A stretch of DNA of 59,891 nt, from NCBI GenBank assembly GCA_018267825.1, contig JAFDXR010000017.1:1-59891 (forward strand), given 5' to 3'. Source of the DNA: Bacteroidota bacterium (GTDB lineage Bacteria; Bacteroidota; Bacteroidia; B-17B0; Aurantibacillaceae). Positions 8,044-16,433 of the stretch are shown here, one piece after another. Every line of letters starts with the position of its first letter. Position 1 is the first letter of the stretch. The notes beneath the pieces are model-generated. The model was not told the DNA's origin, made no database searches, and saw nothing but the letters and a program-made list of their open reading frames with translations. Position numbers and translations under genes: made by a program.

Positions 8044-8697
8044 ATGCATTACAAATTAAGCGGCCTGAGCCCCGAAAACGAAACATCGCTGCAACGCGGC
8101 GAACTGCTCCCCCTCATGGAGGAGTTTTATACCATACAGGGAGAAGGCTACAATACAGGTAAAGCAGCTTATTTTATCCGGATCGGCGGCTGTGATGTTG
8201 GCTGCCACTGGTGCGATGTAAAAGAAAGCTGGGATGCCAGCCTGCACCCGCTCACAACAACAGAAACCATTATAAATAATGTTATAAACAGCCGGAGTAA
8301 AGCGGTTGTTGTAACCGGCGGCGAGCCCCTTCAGTATAACCTGGATACCTTGACTGCCTTACTTAAAAAAAATAACATTCAGACGTTTATCGAAACATCG
8401 GGTGCATACCCGCTGAGCGGCTCCTGGGACTGGATATGCCTTTCACCAAAAAAAACCATGCTTCCTACGGAAGACAATTACAGGCACGCTCACGAACTGA
8501 AAGTGATTGTACACAATAAACACGATTTTATCTGGGCCGAAGAACAGGCTAAAAAAGTAAACAAGGATTGTTATCTTTTTTTACAGCCCGAATGGAGCAA
8601 ACGCCAGGAAATGATGCCCCTGATCGTAGACTATGTGATGAAAAATCAGCACTGGATGATTTCTCTTCAGACGCACAAATACATGAATATCCCATAA
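8044..8697 (+). CDS. queE: 7-carboxy-7-deazaguanine synthase
   Basis: QueE is a radical SAM enzyme that rearranges 6-carboxy-tetrahydropterin to 7-carboxy-7-deazaguanine on the way to queuosine. The cluster-binding cysteines are C50, C54 and C57 (C-x3-C-x2-C), followed by the GGEP motif, all typical. The substrate-contact EEFYTIQGEG stretch is at residues 26-35. At 217 aa the length is normal. No other queuosine genes are in the window. It is followed 10 nt later by the PorE-like gene on the same strand. Confidence 0.95.
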   Translation: MHYKLSGLSPENETSLQRGELLPLMEEFYTIQGEGYNTGKAAYFIRIGGCDVGCHWCDVKESWDASLHPLTTTETIINNVINSRSKAVVVTGGEPLQYNLDTLTALLKKNNIQTFIETSGAYPLSGSWDWICLSPKKTMLPTEDNYRHAHELKVIVHNKHDFIWAEEQAKKVNKDCYLFLQPEWSKRQEMMPLIVDYVMKNQHWMISLQTHKYMNIP

Positions 8698-8707
8698 TCT
8701 CATTTTT

Positions 8708-10681
8708 ATGAATAAACTCTTTGCTTTTGCCTTTTTAATTTTCATCGGCCTGGCCGGAACTGCACAGGTATCCATGCCTCCTGGCACCTATACCTCTACC
8801 AACAAAAAAGCCATCAAGGCATTGGAAGAAGGCAAAAAGTATTTTGAATTCAAAAAAGATGATGATGCCGAAAAAGCATTTCTGAAAGCACTGAAGGAAG
8901 ATCCGAATTTTGTGGAAGCGCATGTCGCATTGGCCTACCTGTATGTAGATCACCGGCGCGAAGCAGATGCCGAAGCACATTTTCAAAAAGCAGTCGATAT
9001 CAACCCGAAATTTTTTCCGCGTAATTTCTTTGACCTGGCCTGCGTGCAGCTGATCATGGCGAAGTACGACGATGCCGTTAAAAATTTCGAGACCTTTTTA
9101 AAATTCGACCGCATCAACCCAAACACCAAAGAGCAGGCTGAGAAAAACCTGGTGAATGCCCGCTTCGGCGCCAACGCCATGAAAAATCCACAGCCGTTTA
9201 AACCCGAAAACATGGGCCCGGCCATCAATACCGCCAATTATGAGTATTTTCCTTCGATGACCGCCGATGGTAAAACATTTATGTTTACACGCAACATCCG
9301 CACCGGCGAAGGCGCCAACCAGATGTCGCAGGAGGATTTTTACATCAGCCAGAAAGTGAACAATCAGTGGCAAACCGCTGTACCCCTTACCAGCATTAAC
9401 TCTCCGGGCAACGAAGGGGCACCGACACTTTCGGCCGACGGACAATTTATGTTTTTTGCATCGTGCATGGAGATTACCGGCGACTATGGTTCACAGGATC
9501 GTACCGGTTACGGAAGCTGTGATCTTTTTTATTCCCAGAAGCTGAATGGCAGATGGAGTAAGCCTGTGAACGTGGGTCCTCCGATCAATACACGCAACTG
9601 GGAAACACAACCGAGTTTCAGCAGCGATGGCAAAACACTTTATTTTATCCGTGGCAGTGTGACCAAGGAAGGTGTTAAGAATGCCGATGTTTATATGAGT
9701 TCTGTGGGGCCGGATGGCAAATTTACAGAGCCTGTGCGCCTCAACGACAACATCAATACGCCCCTGGAAGAAGAATCCGTATTCATCCACCCCGATAATC
9801 AAACCCTCTATTTCAGCAGCAACGGACATGTAGGCATGGGCGGACAGGACATTTTCATGAGCCGCCGCCAGGCCGATGGCAGCTGGGGAAAAGCAGTAAA
9901 CCTGGGCTACCCGATCAATACCGTACGCGACGATAACAGTTTCCTGGTAGAGGCCAACGGAAAATACGCATACTTCGCCAGTGAGCGTGAAGGCGGTTAC
10001 GGTGGGCTCGATATTTACCAGTTTGAATTACCGGAAGCATTTAAACCGGAGAAGCTGACCTATGTGAAAGGAAATGTTTTCAATGCCAAAACAAAAGACC
10101 CGCTGAGTGCCCAGTTTGAACTCATTGACCTGGAAACACAGCAATCGGTAACGACAGCCTACAGCAACAATGCAGGCGAATTCCTGGTAACCTTAACGGC
10201 GAATCATAACTACCTGGTGAACGTGAGCAAAAACGGCTTCCTGTTTTACAGCGATAACTTCTCGATGAAAGAAAAAGAAGCAGATTACGATAAGCCCTAC
10301 AAGCTTGACATCCCGATGCAGCCTATAGATACAGGCTACCCGGTTGAACTGAAAAACGTGTTTTTTGATGTCAACAAATGGGATCTGAAACCCGAATCGA
10401 AAGCAGAGCTCGAAAAACTCGTGAGTTTCATGAAGAATAATCCAAGCCTGAAAATTGAGCTGGGCGGGCACACAGATAACAGCGGTGATAAGAATTTCAA
10501 TAAAACACTTTCGGCCAATCGTGCCAAGGCCGTGTGCGACTACCTGATTCAGAATGGCAGTATTGATGCAAAGCGTGTCACATACAAAGGATATGCCGAT
10601 ACCCGGCCGAAAGTACCGAACGATACACCGGAACACAAAGCCATGAACCGCCGTACAGAGTTCAGGATCATTGGAAAATAA
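8708..10681 (+). CDS. PorE-like TPR / PD40 propeller / OmpA-family envelope protein
   Basis: The 657-aa protein has a signal peptide ending near residue 20 (GTAQ), TPR repeats (about 30-130), PD40/WD40-like propeller blades (about 175-443; repeated [ST]-x-DG-[KQ]-x-[FL]-[MY]-F motifs), a carboxypeptidase-regulatory-like beta-sandwich (about 450-530) and a C-terminal OmpA peptidoglycan-binding domain (about 550-657, with LGGHTDNSGD). This domain order is that of PorE, which links the T9SS to peptidoglycan in Porphyromonas. Paralogues with this architecture are common in Bacteroidota, so whether this is the T9SS component itself is uncertain. It converges on the 10684 gene with only 2 bp between the stops. 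Confidence 0.85.
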   Translation: MNKLFAFAFLIFIGLAGTAQVSMPPGTYTSTNKKAIKALEEGKKYFEFKKDDDAEKAFLKALKEDPNFVEAHVALAYLYVDHRREADAEAHFQKAVDINPKFFPRNFFDLACVQLIMAKYDDAVKNFETFLKFDRINPNTKEQAEKNLVNARFGANAMKNPQPFKPENMGPAINTANYEYFPSMTADGKTFMFTRNIRTGEGANQMSQEDFYISQKVNNQWQTAVPLTSINSPGNEGAPTLSADGQFMFFASCMEITGDYGSQDRTGYGSCDLFYSQKLNGRWSKPVNVGPPINTRNWETQPSFSSDGKTLYFIRGSVTKEGVKNADVYMSSVGPDGKFTEPVRLNDNINTPLEEESVFIHPDNQTLYFSSNGHVGMGGQDIFMSRRQADGSWGKAVNLGYPINTVRDDNSFLVEANGKYAYFASEREGGYGGLDIYQFELPEAFKPEKLTYVKGNVFNAKTKDPLSAQFELIDLETQQSVTTAYSNNAGEFLVTLTANHNYLVNVSKNGFLFYSDNFSMKEKEADYDKPYKLDIPMQPIDTGYPVELKNVFFDVNKWDLKPESKAELEKLVSFMKNNPSLKIELGGHTDNSGDKNFNKTLSANRAKAVCDYLIQNGSIDAKRVTYKGYADTRPKVPNDTPEHKAMNRRTEFRIIGK

Positions 10682-10683
10682 AC

Positions 10684-11424
10684 TCACACTTTTTTCTTCC
10701 GGAGCGTGTAGATCACACTGTAATCGTTCAGAACAGAATCCTTGATGGCAAATAGTTCTACCGGTTCCAGCAGTCTGAATGTACCATCGGGCAAGGCGCA
10801 CAGAATATTGTAAAAATAGATTCTGTTTGTTTTGGGTTGAAAATGCAGGACTTTTTGTTTCATTTCACTGCTGAGTTTGCATACATCCGATCGGAATGTA
10901 TCAGCGCGCATGGCTCCACCTCTTGACCGCACATCGTTGAAATAAAGCATGGTGAATCTGCTGACCGGCAGGTTCTGCTTATAGTACCCGGAATAGGCAT
11001 AAATATGGCAACTTCCAAGTTTCAACACCTTTGTTGATGAGTCGACCGGCAATCCACAGAAATAAAGCTTCGGTGGAAGAATCTCCATTTTTTTTGTTCC
11101 GATAATGCGTGTGCCCGAGGAAACGACCTGGTACACGGAAATAGCCGCTGCACCCGGATTCTGAAACCGGATGCGGTAAACATCGTTCTTCACTGAAATA
11201 ACTTTGCCATTGGTGACTTTGACCTGCACTTTCTGATTGCGCCCTTTGATCCGGATAAGGAAATCACTTTCCTTTTCGAGATAGAATACCTCGTCGGGGC
11301 TTGTGATCAGGCATTTCGAGAGGGGCGCCCTGACCTTGAATACAGCCGTTTTACCCCGATGCGATTGCGCCCCGAGGTAAAATGACAGAAAGAGAAGAAA
11401 ACCACTATAGATGAACCGCATCAT
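10684..11424 (-). CDS. Periplasmic protein resembling the C-terminal domains of GldM
   Basis: The 246-aa product has a signal peptide (MMRFIYSGFLLFLSFYLGAQS) and no further membrane segment. The sequence follows the pattern of the Ig-like D2-D4 domains of GldM, the T9SS motor protein: a ...SPDEVFYL...DFLIRIKG strand pair near residue 45-60, PPKLYFCGLPVDSS near 118, and an IYFYNILCALPDGTFRLL segment near 210. The N-terminal transmembrane helix and coiled region of real GldM are absent. The assignment rests on pattern recognition, not on a computed match. Its start overlaps the stop of the preceding membrane protein by 4 nt, placing it in the ECF sigma operon. Confidence 0.6.
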   Translation of the reverse strand: MMRFIYSGFLLFLSFYLGAQSHRGKTAVFKVRAPLSKCLITSPDEVFYLEKESDFLIRIKGRNQKVQVKVTNGKVISVKNDVYRIRFQNPGAAAISVYQVVSSGTRIIGTKKMEILPPKLYFCGLPVDSSTKVLKLGSCHIYAYSGYYKQNLPVSRFTMLYFNDVRSRGGAMRADTFRSDVCKLSSEMKQKVLHFQPKTNRIYFYNILCALPDGTFRLLEPVELFAIKDSVLNDYSVIYTLRKKKV

Positions 11425-12989
11425 ATCCTCAGCATGTTTTTAATGTAAGTCCGGTCCTGGTCTCCGTCAAGCGGTTCTTCCAGCCTGAAGATCACCTCTT
11501 TTGCTCCGAAATTCATTTCTTTGAGTTTGTCTTTCTTTATATAAGTGATCTGATGATCGTTGGTTACAGCTACCAGCACATCTACTTTCTGCGAGAATGT
11601 AAACTTATTGAACTGTTCGGTGCCTATCGGGTATACTGCATTCATACCCCAGTCTATCAGGTAAACTTTCTCAACCGCAACTGTTTCGCCGCTTTTCCGG
11701 GATACAAAACGAGCGGCAAATTCATTCACAGTCTGACCATCGAAGAATCTGCGACGCGCATCGTGATTCCAGATCCCCAGATTCCCGATAACAATAGACC
11801 TGTATACGGCACCATTTGTAATAAAATTGGAGAACTTCGAATTTTGCTTACTGTCCTGTTCAGCCTGCATCACATAAGCAGCCTCTCTTTGCGCAATAGA
11901 ATCGCTGATGGTTTTAAGGCGATTTTGATGATAGGTTCTCATTTTTTCATATTCCTTCATGGCTGCATCATAATCCTTCTCATCAAATACAGGTAAAGCT
12001 GCGAAACTTTTCAGGGTCTTTCCTTTTTTGAATGTAACCATGTAATGCCTGGCATCATTGTGTCTTCCGATGGTAACATCTTCCCAGACCTCAGAGGCCA
12101 GTTTCGGATCGTACGTTTTTTCCTGTTCATCTATTTCGAATTTCACGCCATCATACACCGCCAGTTCCGGAAATTCGTCTTTATCATAATCGATCATGAA
12201 ATTATAACGCAATGGATTGGCCCGGTTTGGTGTAATGAGTTTCCGGGAATCCACAAGCTCATACTTATGTACAAACTGTTCACGCTGTTCGTTGAGTTTA
12301 TCGATTTCATGTTTATTTATCGCCGTATTAGGGCCATCATACAGCCAGGTTTTCCGCACAGTATCAAGGTAGTATACATTGAACTCGTTACCTGTATTAT
12401 GGCAGAGCATATTAATGGTAAGATTTTTATTTTCCATAATATGAACCGGTTTACCATCCTGATAGGCCAGTATTTCAAACATACCGTCTGATTCCAGTTG
12501 CTCGTGCACGCCGGCTGAATCATAATTCATGGGTATGCCACTCAGTATAAAATCGATCTGATCTCTGAATTCGCGGTAGCAGATTCTCACGGGGCCGCTG
12601 ACAGGTTTGCCGTCTTCGCTTTCAAAACTATGGGCCGGAATATCGATACTTGTTCCGGATTCCAGCATAAGCGTCGTATCCCGGTCGGTATTAATGTTCA
12701 GGCTGTCGCGCCGGATATTGAGTTCAGGAACTGGCGGTTTTACAAAAGCCTCTGAAGTGGTCTGCTGTGTTTTATGTGTTTGCTGATATGCAAAGTAAGC
12801 GGCAGACAACACTACAACGGTCGACGCTGTAGCTCCCAGGTACCATTTGGTGGTTTTGGTAAGCCATCTGCCGCCCGGCGCCGTATATCCCGACATAAAC
12901 TGATCGAAGTTCATGTTTTTGCTGATCTCATCCGGGCTCAGTTTACTCCGGTTTTTGATAATATTATATTTGCTCATGATTTTTTTCAT
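11421..12989 (-). CDS. Single-pass membrane protein, candidate anti-sigma factor
   Basis: The 522-aa protein has a short cytoplasmic N-terminus (about 45 residues, with LSPDEISKNMNFDQFMSGY), one transmembrane helix (about 50-70) and a large periplasmic part. The first periplasmic block (about 95-200) has a beta-rich SGTSIDIPAHSFES motif; a long charged helical stretch lies near 330-375. It has no zinc anti-sigma or FecR motif I can see. The position right after an ECF sigma gene and the topology argue for an anti-sigma role, with the small N-terminal segment as the sigma-binding part. The start may instead be Met5 (12977). Confidence 0.7.
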   Translation of the reverse strand: MKKIMSKYNIIKNRSKLSPDEISKNMNFDQFMSGYTAPGGRWLTKTTKWYLGATASTVVVLSAAYFAYQQTHKTQQTTSEAFVKPPVPELNIRRDSLNINTDRDTTLMLESGTSIDIPAHSFESEDGKPVSGPVRICYREFRDQIDFILSGIPMNYDSAGVHEQLESDGMFEILAYQDGKPVHIMENKNLTINMLCHNTGNEFNVYYLDTVRKTWLYDGPNTAINKHEIDKLNEQREQFVHKYELVDSRKLITPNRANPLRYNFMIDYDKDEFPELAVYDGVKFEIDEQEKTYDPKLASEVWEDVTIGRHNDARHYMVTFKKGKTLKSFAALPVFDEKDYDAAMKEYEKMRTYHQNRLKTISDSIAQREAAYVMQAEQDSKQNSKFSNFITNGAVYRSIVIGNLGIWNHDARRRFFDGQTVNEFAARFVSRKSGETVAVEKVYLIDWGMNAVYPIGTEQFNKFTFSQKVDVLVAVTNDHQITYIKKDKLKEMNFGAKEVIFRLEEPLDGDQDRTYIKNMLRI

Positions 12990-13009
12990 TGATGGAAATT
13001 TTCACTCCG

Positions 13010-13621
13010 TTATTTTTCAGCCATTGCTTTCATGACCAGTTTCAGTTTTTCAAGTATCCGGTAAAGCCTCATTTTGCAGGCACTTTCACCAATTTCAAGA
13101 ATATCGCAGATTTCCCGGAAATTTCTTTTCTCAAAAAAACGCATATGTACCAGTTCTACATCGGCTTCGTCAAGTTGTTGCAGCGCTTCTATAAGCAAGC
13201 TCTCACGCTCCTGCCTCACAGTATCATCCAGGTCCTGTTTCAGGTAATTTATTCCTTCTTCATCGATACTGATTGTCCGCCGGGTTTTATTTTTCCGGTA
13301 CCACTGATTCAGTTCATTACCAGCAATGCGGAACAGCCAGGCCGAAAATGGTACCCCCATGGGCTTATAGCGCGATAGGTTTTCGAGCGCTTTATAAAAT
13401 ACATGCGCGGTTAATTCAAATGCCAGATCTTTATTTTCGACACGATGATACAGGTATTGTGCGATGCGTTCATAATATCGCGTGTAAAGCGGCTCAAATT
13501 GCCGGGGGTCTTTTTGAGCTGCCAGTACTAAGCGCTGCTCATCTTCAACCTGCTCTACCGTCAGATGATGTGGCCCTGCCATAGGTATGGATGTTAACAT
13601 GTGACCTTGTTTTTCAGCCAT
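13010..13621 (-). CDS. ECF-type sigma-70 family RNA polymerase sigma factor
   Basis: The 203-aa protein has sigma region 2 (about 22-90, with YTRYYERIAQYLYHRV and FSAWLFRIAGNELNQWYR) and region 4 (about 130-190, with VHMRFFEKRNFREICDIL and a ESACKMRLYRILEKL recognition helix). Group 4 (ECF) sigma factors direct RNA polymerase to a small set of promoters, usually for envelope or stress responses. It heads a three-gene operon with a putative anti-sigma membrane protein and a GldM-like periplasmic protein. I choose the ATG at 13621; another ATG lies 15 nt upstream. Confidence 0.92.
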   Translation of the reverse strand: MAEKQGHMLTSIPMAGPHHLTVEQVEDEQRLVLAAQKDPRQFEPLYTRYYERIAQYLYHRVENKDLAFELTAHVFYKALENLSRYKPMGVPFSAWLFRIAGNELNQWYRKNKTRRTISIDEEGINYLKQDLDDTVRQERESLLIEALQQLDEADVELVHMRFFEKRNFREICDILEIGESACKMRLYRILEKLKLVMKAMAEK

Positions 13622-13645
13622 AATACAGACCTGCATAAAAAGTCA

Positions 13646-13661
13646 CATGAATTATTTCATG
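13646..13661. promoter_or_regulatory. Palindrome upstream of the ECF sigma gene
   Basis: CATGAA-TTAT-TTCATG is a perfect 6-4-6 inverted repeat ending 24 bp upstream of the sigma ATG. There is no TAnnTTTG element here, so the operon is probably read from a different promoter type, and the palindrome could be an operator or part of it. No second copy was noticed in the window. Confidence 0.35.
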
Positions 13662-13691
13662 GCATAGATACTGAAAAAAGACAGGATTTCT

Positions 13692-14924
13692 TTATGGATA
13701 AATAAGAATTCTGGTGTAAAGCGGCACCTCGTCGTAAAAGGTCAGCAGGTTCGGATTTTGCATGCTGATACAGCCCCAGGTCAGATGGCGGTTATCTGAT
13801 GGCCAGTTACCTGCCCAACCATGTATACCGATACCTCCACCCAGGCCTGTGTGCTTATCAGGTTCCTTGTTTTGATTGTTGGCCTGCACAATCTGATCAC
13901 GCTGTGTCTTTGTAATTTTGCCTGCTTCAAAGGCATTTACAGCATCGGTATTATTGGGGTAGTTCAGGCGCATGAACCGTGGTCCCAGGTATTGACTGTA
14001 GGCTCCTGCAAAGGGCCCTTCGGTTTTCTGAATAATTTTATATTCCCCTTCCGGGAGTCTATTATCGCCTTCCTGCTGTTTATGTCCCAGGGGGCTTTGA
14101 CTCAGCGCTATGTCATAGGTTTTGAAGGCAGTACCTTTTTTGTAGAGGTACATTTTGTACTCGTGTTTCACGGCTACCAGCACCAGATCTTCTTTTGCCG
14201 GCAACAGCAGTTTCTGATGAGCCTTAATAAATGCTGATGGTTTCTCATAGTGGGCGAGTACCCACTCCTGCGAGCGTTCGTGAGAACTTGGCCAATAGGT
14301 GGTTTCAAACCCGGCCATTGAGGCCTTACGGATTTCGAAATGCAGGTGGGCCGGAAAACTCTTATGCCCGGTGCCTATCGTGCCAATATTCTGCCGGCGG
14401 TTTACGAGAGACCCTTTTGTTATTTTCAGTTCATTGAGGTGTGCGTATAATGAATATACTGTATCAATCCGGGCATTATCAAAAAACACATGCCGGATGT
14501 ATACAACATTGCCCCAGGGAGCGCCAAAATCTTTCGCCTCTATCACCTCACCCGAGGCTGTGGCATATACCGGCTGCCCGAATTCGGTATCACCGCCGCC
14601 ATTGCCATTCCAGTCTTCGCCGGTATGAATCCCCAGGCTGTATTTCTCGCCGGTTTTGGTAGCGATATACCAACCCTTGTAAGTTTTCGTTTCATTATAT
14701 CCCTTATAATTTCCGCCACCCGTGCCATCGCCAAACGGAAATGAAAAGCCGTTGCAGGCAGACACAGAAAAAATGATATTGACGGAAAATACGTTCGCAG
14801 GACTGGCAGGTTTCTCCGACGCTGCAGAAGGATTATTTTTGGAAGGGATATCGCCGCTGCAAGACAAAACAGCTGTAAAGCCCAAAAACAGAACAACAGA
14901 CCTGGCAGCAGAAAGAAGTATCAT
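13692..14924 (-). CDS. Lipoprotein fusing a LytM (M23) endopeptidase and a YkuD L,D-transpeptidase
   Basis: The ATG at 14924 begins a lipoprotein signal (AVLSC, lipidated C22), so the 410-aa protein is membrane anchored and periplasmic. The M23 domain (about 95-200) has all zinc ligands: H100 and D104 (HTGED), and H193-x-H195 (HLH), plus H162. The YkuD domain (about 245-410) has HG at 368-369 and catalytic C385 in TWGCISM. One chain therefore carries both a peptidoglycan-cutting and a 3-3 cross-linking or protein-attaching activity. It is the last gene of a four-gene operon, starting 1 nt after the GNAT stop. Confidence 0.9.
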   Translation of the reverse strand: MILLSAARSVVLFLGFTAVLSCSGDIPSKNNPSAASEKPASPANVFSVNIIFSVSACNGFSFPFGDGTGGGNYKGYNETKTYKGWYIATKTGEKYSLGIHTGEDWNGNGGGDTEFGQPVYATASGEVIEAKDFGAPWGNVVYIRHVFFDNARIDTVYSLYAHLNELKITKGSLVNRRQNIGTIGTGHKSFPAHLHFEIRKASMAGFETTYWPSSHERSQEWVLAHYEKPSAFIKAHQKLLLPAKEDLVLVAVKHEYKMYLYKKGTAFKTYDIALSQSPLGHKQQEGDNRLPEGEYKIIQKTEGPFAGAYSQYLGPRFMRLNYPNNTDAVNAFEAGKITKTQRDQIVQANNQNKEPDKHTGLGGGIGIHGWAGNWPSDNRHLTWGCISMQNPNLLTFYDEVPLYTRILIYP

Positions 14925-14925
14925 G

Positions 14926-15360
14926 TTAATGTATTTTTTTAACCATGAGGTAATGCTGGATAATTCCCCACAGCAGAAATGTTTTTTCCCGAATGGTATA
15001 ACCATTGCGTTCGTAAAAAGACACAGCATTTTCACGGGCCTGCAGCTCAATTGTATCCAGTTTTAAATCCAGGGCCCGTTTCTCCAGGAACTGCATAATG
15101 AGGTTCCCGAGGCCCTTGCCCTGATAGGCAGGATCAACAGCCATAAAGCGTACCTGCCCCACGCCTCCTCCATTATCCTGAAGACGTCCGCAGGCTACAA
15201 TCTTTCCCTGGTCTTCGATGTAGGCATTTATGGTGCTTTGTTCCAAAGCATCCGTGGCTGTTTCAGCAGGCTGATTCCATGGCTTGCGCAAAACATCGAC
15301 ACGCAACTGAATGATGCGTTTTATAATATCTTCATGATTGGCTTCAAGAACTGTATACAT
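14926..15360 (-). CDS. GNAT family N-acetyltransferase
   Basis: The 144-aa protein has the GNAT core: acetyl-CoA loop VDPAYQGKGLGNLIMQ (about 75-90) and a C-terminal ARENAVSFYERNGY motif. GNATs transfer an acyl group from CoA to an amine; the acceptor is unknown. The start overlaps the CoA-transferase stop by 1 nt (TGATG), so translation is coupled. Confidence 0.9.
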   Translation of the reverse strand: MYTVLEANHEDIIKRIIQLRVDVLRKPWNQPAETATDALEQSTINAYIEDQGKIVACGRLQDNGGGVGQVRFMAVDPAYQGKGLGNLIMQFLEKRALDLKLDTIELQARENAVSFYERNGYTIREKTFLLWGIIQHYLMVKKIH

Positions 15361-16433
15361 CAGCTTTCAAATTTAAAGGCAATGGAACTTACTGCCTGGT
15401 AAGCCTTATTATTATAACTGAAAGAACGGAGCATAGCCCGGGCTTCCCCGAGTTCAAAAACATCTTTCATATTCCGGATTTTCCCGATAGGAATATCCAG
15501 TTTCAGACAGGCCTCGTATATTTCTGTAAAGGAAATGCCGGCGATAGCCTGTTTCAGTTTATCATACAATTCCGTTCGGTGTATAACCCGTTGCTGATTT
15601 TCAGAAAACGACGGATCATTTGCCAGTTCAGGCATTCCGGCCAGGCGGCATAAATGCACAAACTGCTTATTGGAACCAATGGCAAAGGTAATGAGTTGAT
15701 GATCTCTGGTTTGAAACAACTCGCCATAAGGTGCTATATTGGGATGCAAAGACCCCTGTGCTTCGGGCAGATGATGTGCAATGAGCCAGTTTGTAGCCTG
15801 GTTGGCCAGCGAAGCCACAGCACTGTCGAACAATGAAACGGATAATCTGGCACCCAGACCGGTTTTTGCGCGATGAAGCAAGGCAATTAATATAGCTTCC
15901 TTCAATTGATGTCCGGCAAGAATGTCGATGAGTGCCACTGGCAGTTTTACAGGCGGTGAACCGGCTTCTCCATTCATATACATGAATCCGCTTTCGGCCT
16001 GCAATACGAGATCATAAGCCGTGCGGGGCGAATCCTTGCCAAAGCCGTTGATGGAGGCATAGATCAAACCCGGATTTAATTTCCGGAGAATGTCATCGCT
16101 GACTTTCAACTTTTGATCATCCCCCAGTTTATAATTGCTGATAACGATATCGGCACCTTTCACCAGTTCATAAAATACTTCCAGATCGGCGGCGAGCGAA
16201 AAATTGAGGAAATGTACTGTCTTTCCAAAATTCACACTCCAGTAATAGGCACTTGTATCGGAATCGCCATCTTCGGTGCGGAGCTTCCAACTGCGGGTTA
16301 CATCACCATGCGTCGCAGGATTTTCAATTTTAATGACTTCAGCACCAAGCTCTGCAAAGAAAAGCCCCACCGACGGGCCCGCAAGCACACCGGCCAGTTC
16401 AATTACCCTCAGATCTTTAAACACACTGGTCAT
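15360..16433 (-). CDS. CaiB/BaiF family (class III) CoA-transferase
   Basis: Class III CoA-transferases move CoA between organic acids through an aspartyl-CoA intermediate; the family also includes alpha-methylacyl-CoA racemases. The N-terminal motif RVIELAGVLAGPSVG is typical, the YDLVLQAESG motif is at 140-149 and the candidate catalytic Asp is D170 in ALIDILAGH. At 357 aa it is near the usual length, slightly short at the C-terminus. The substrate cannot be told. It overlaps both neighbours by 1 nt. Confidence 0.9.
   Translation of the reverse strand: MTSVFKDLRVIELAGVLAGPSVGLFFAELGAEVIKIENPATHGDVTRSWKLRTEDGDSDTSAYYWSVNFGKTVHFLNFSLAADLEVFYELVKGADIVISNYKLGDDQKLKVSDDILRKLNPGLIYASINGFGKDSPRTAYDLVLQAESGFMYMNGEAGSPPVKLPVALIDILAGHQLKEAILIALLHRAKTGLGARLSVSLFDSAVASLANQATNWLIAHHLPEAQGSLHPNIAPYGELFQTRDHQLITFAIGSNKQFVHLCRLAGMPELANDPSFSENQQRVIHRTELYDKLKQAIAGISFTEIYEACLKLDIPIGKIRNMKDVFELGEARAMLRSFSYNNKAYQAVSSIAFKFES

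Noticed and set aside
12317..14744. Many long plus-strand ORFs opposite the sigma operon and LytM-YkuD gene
   Set aside because: They lack coding character, start mid-gene and are shadows of the minus-strand genes, which have clear domains.
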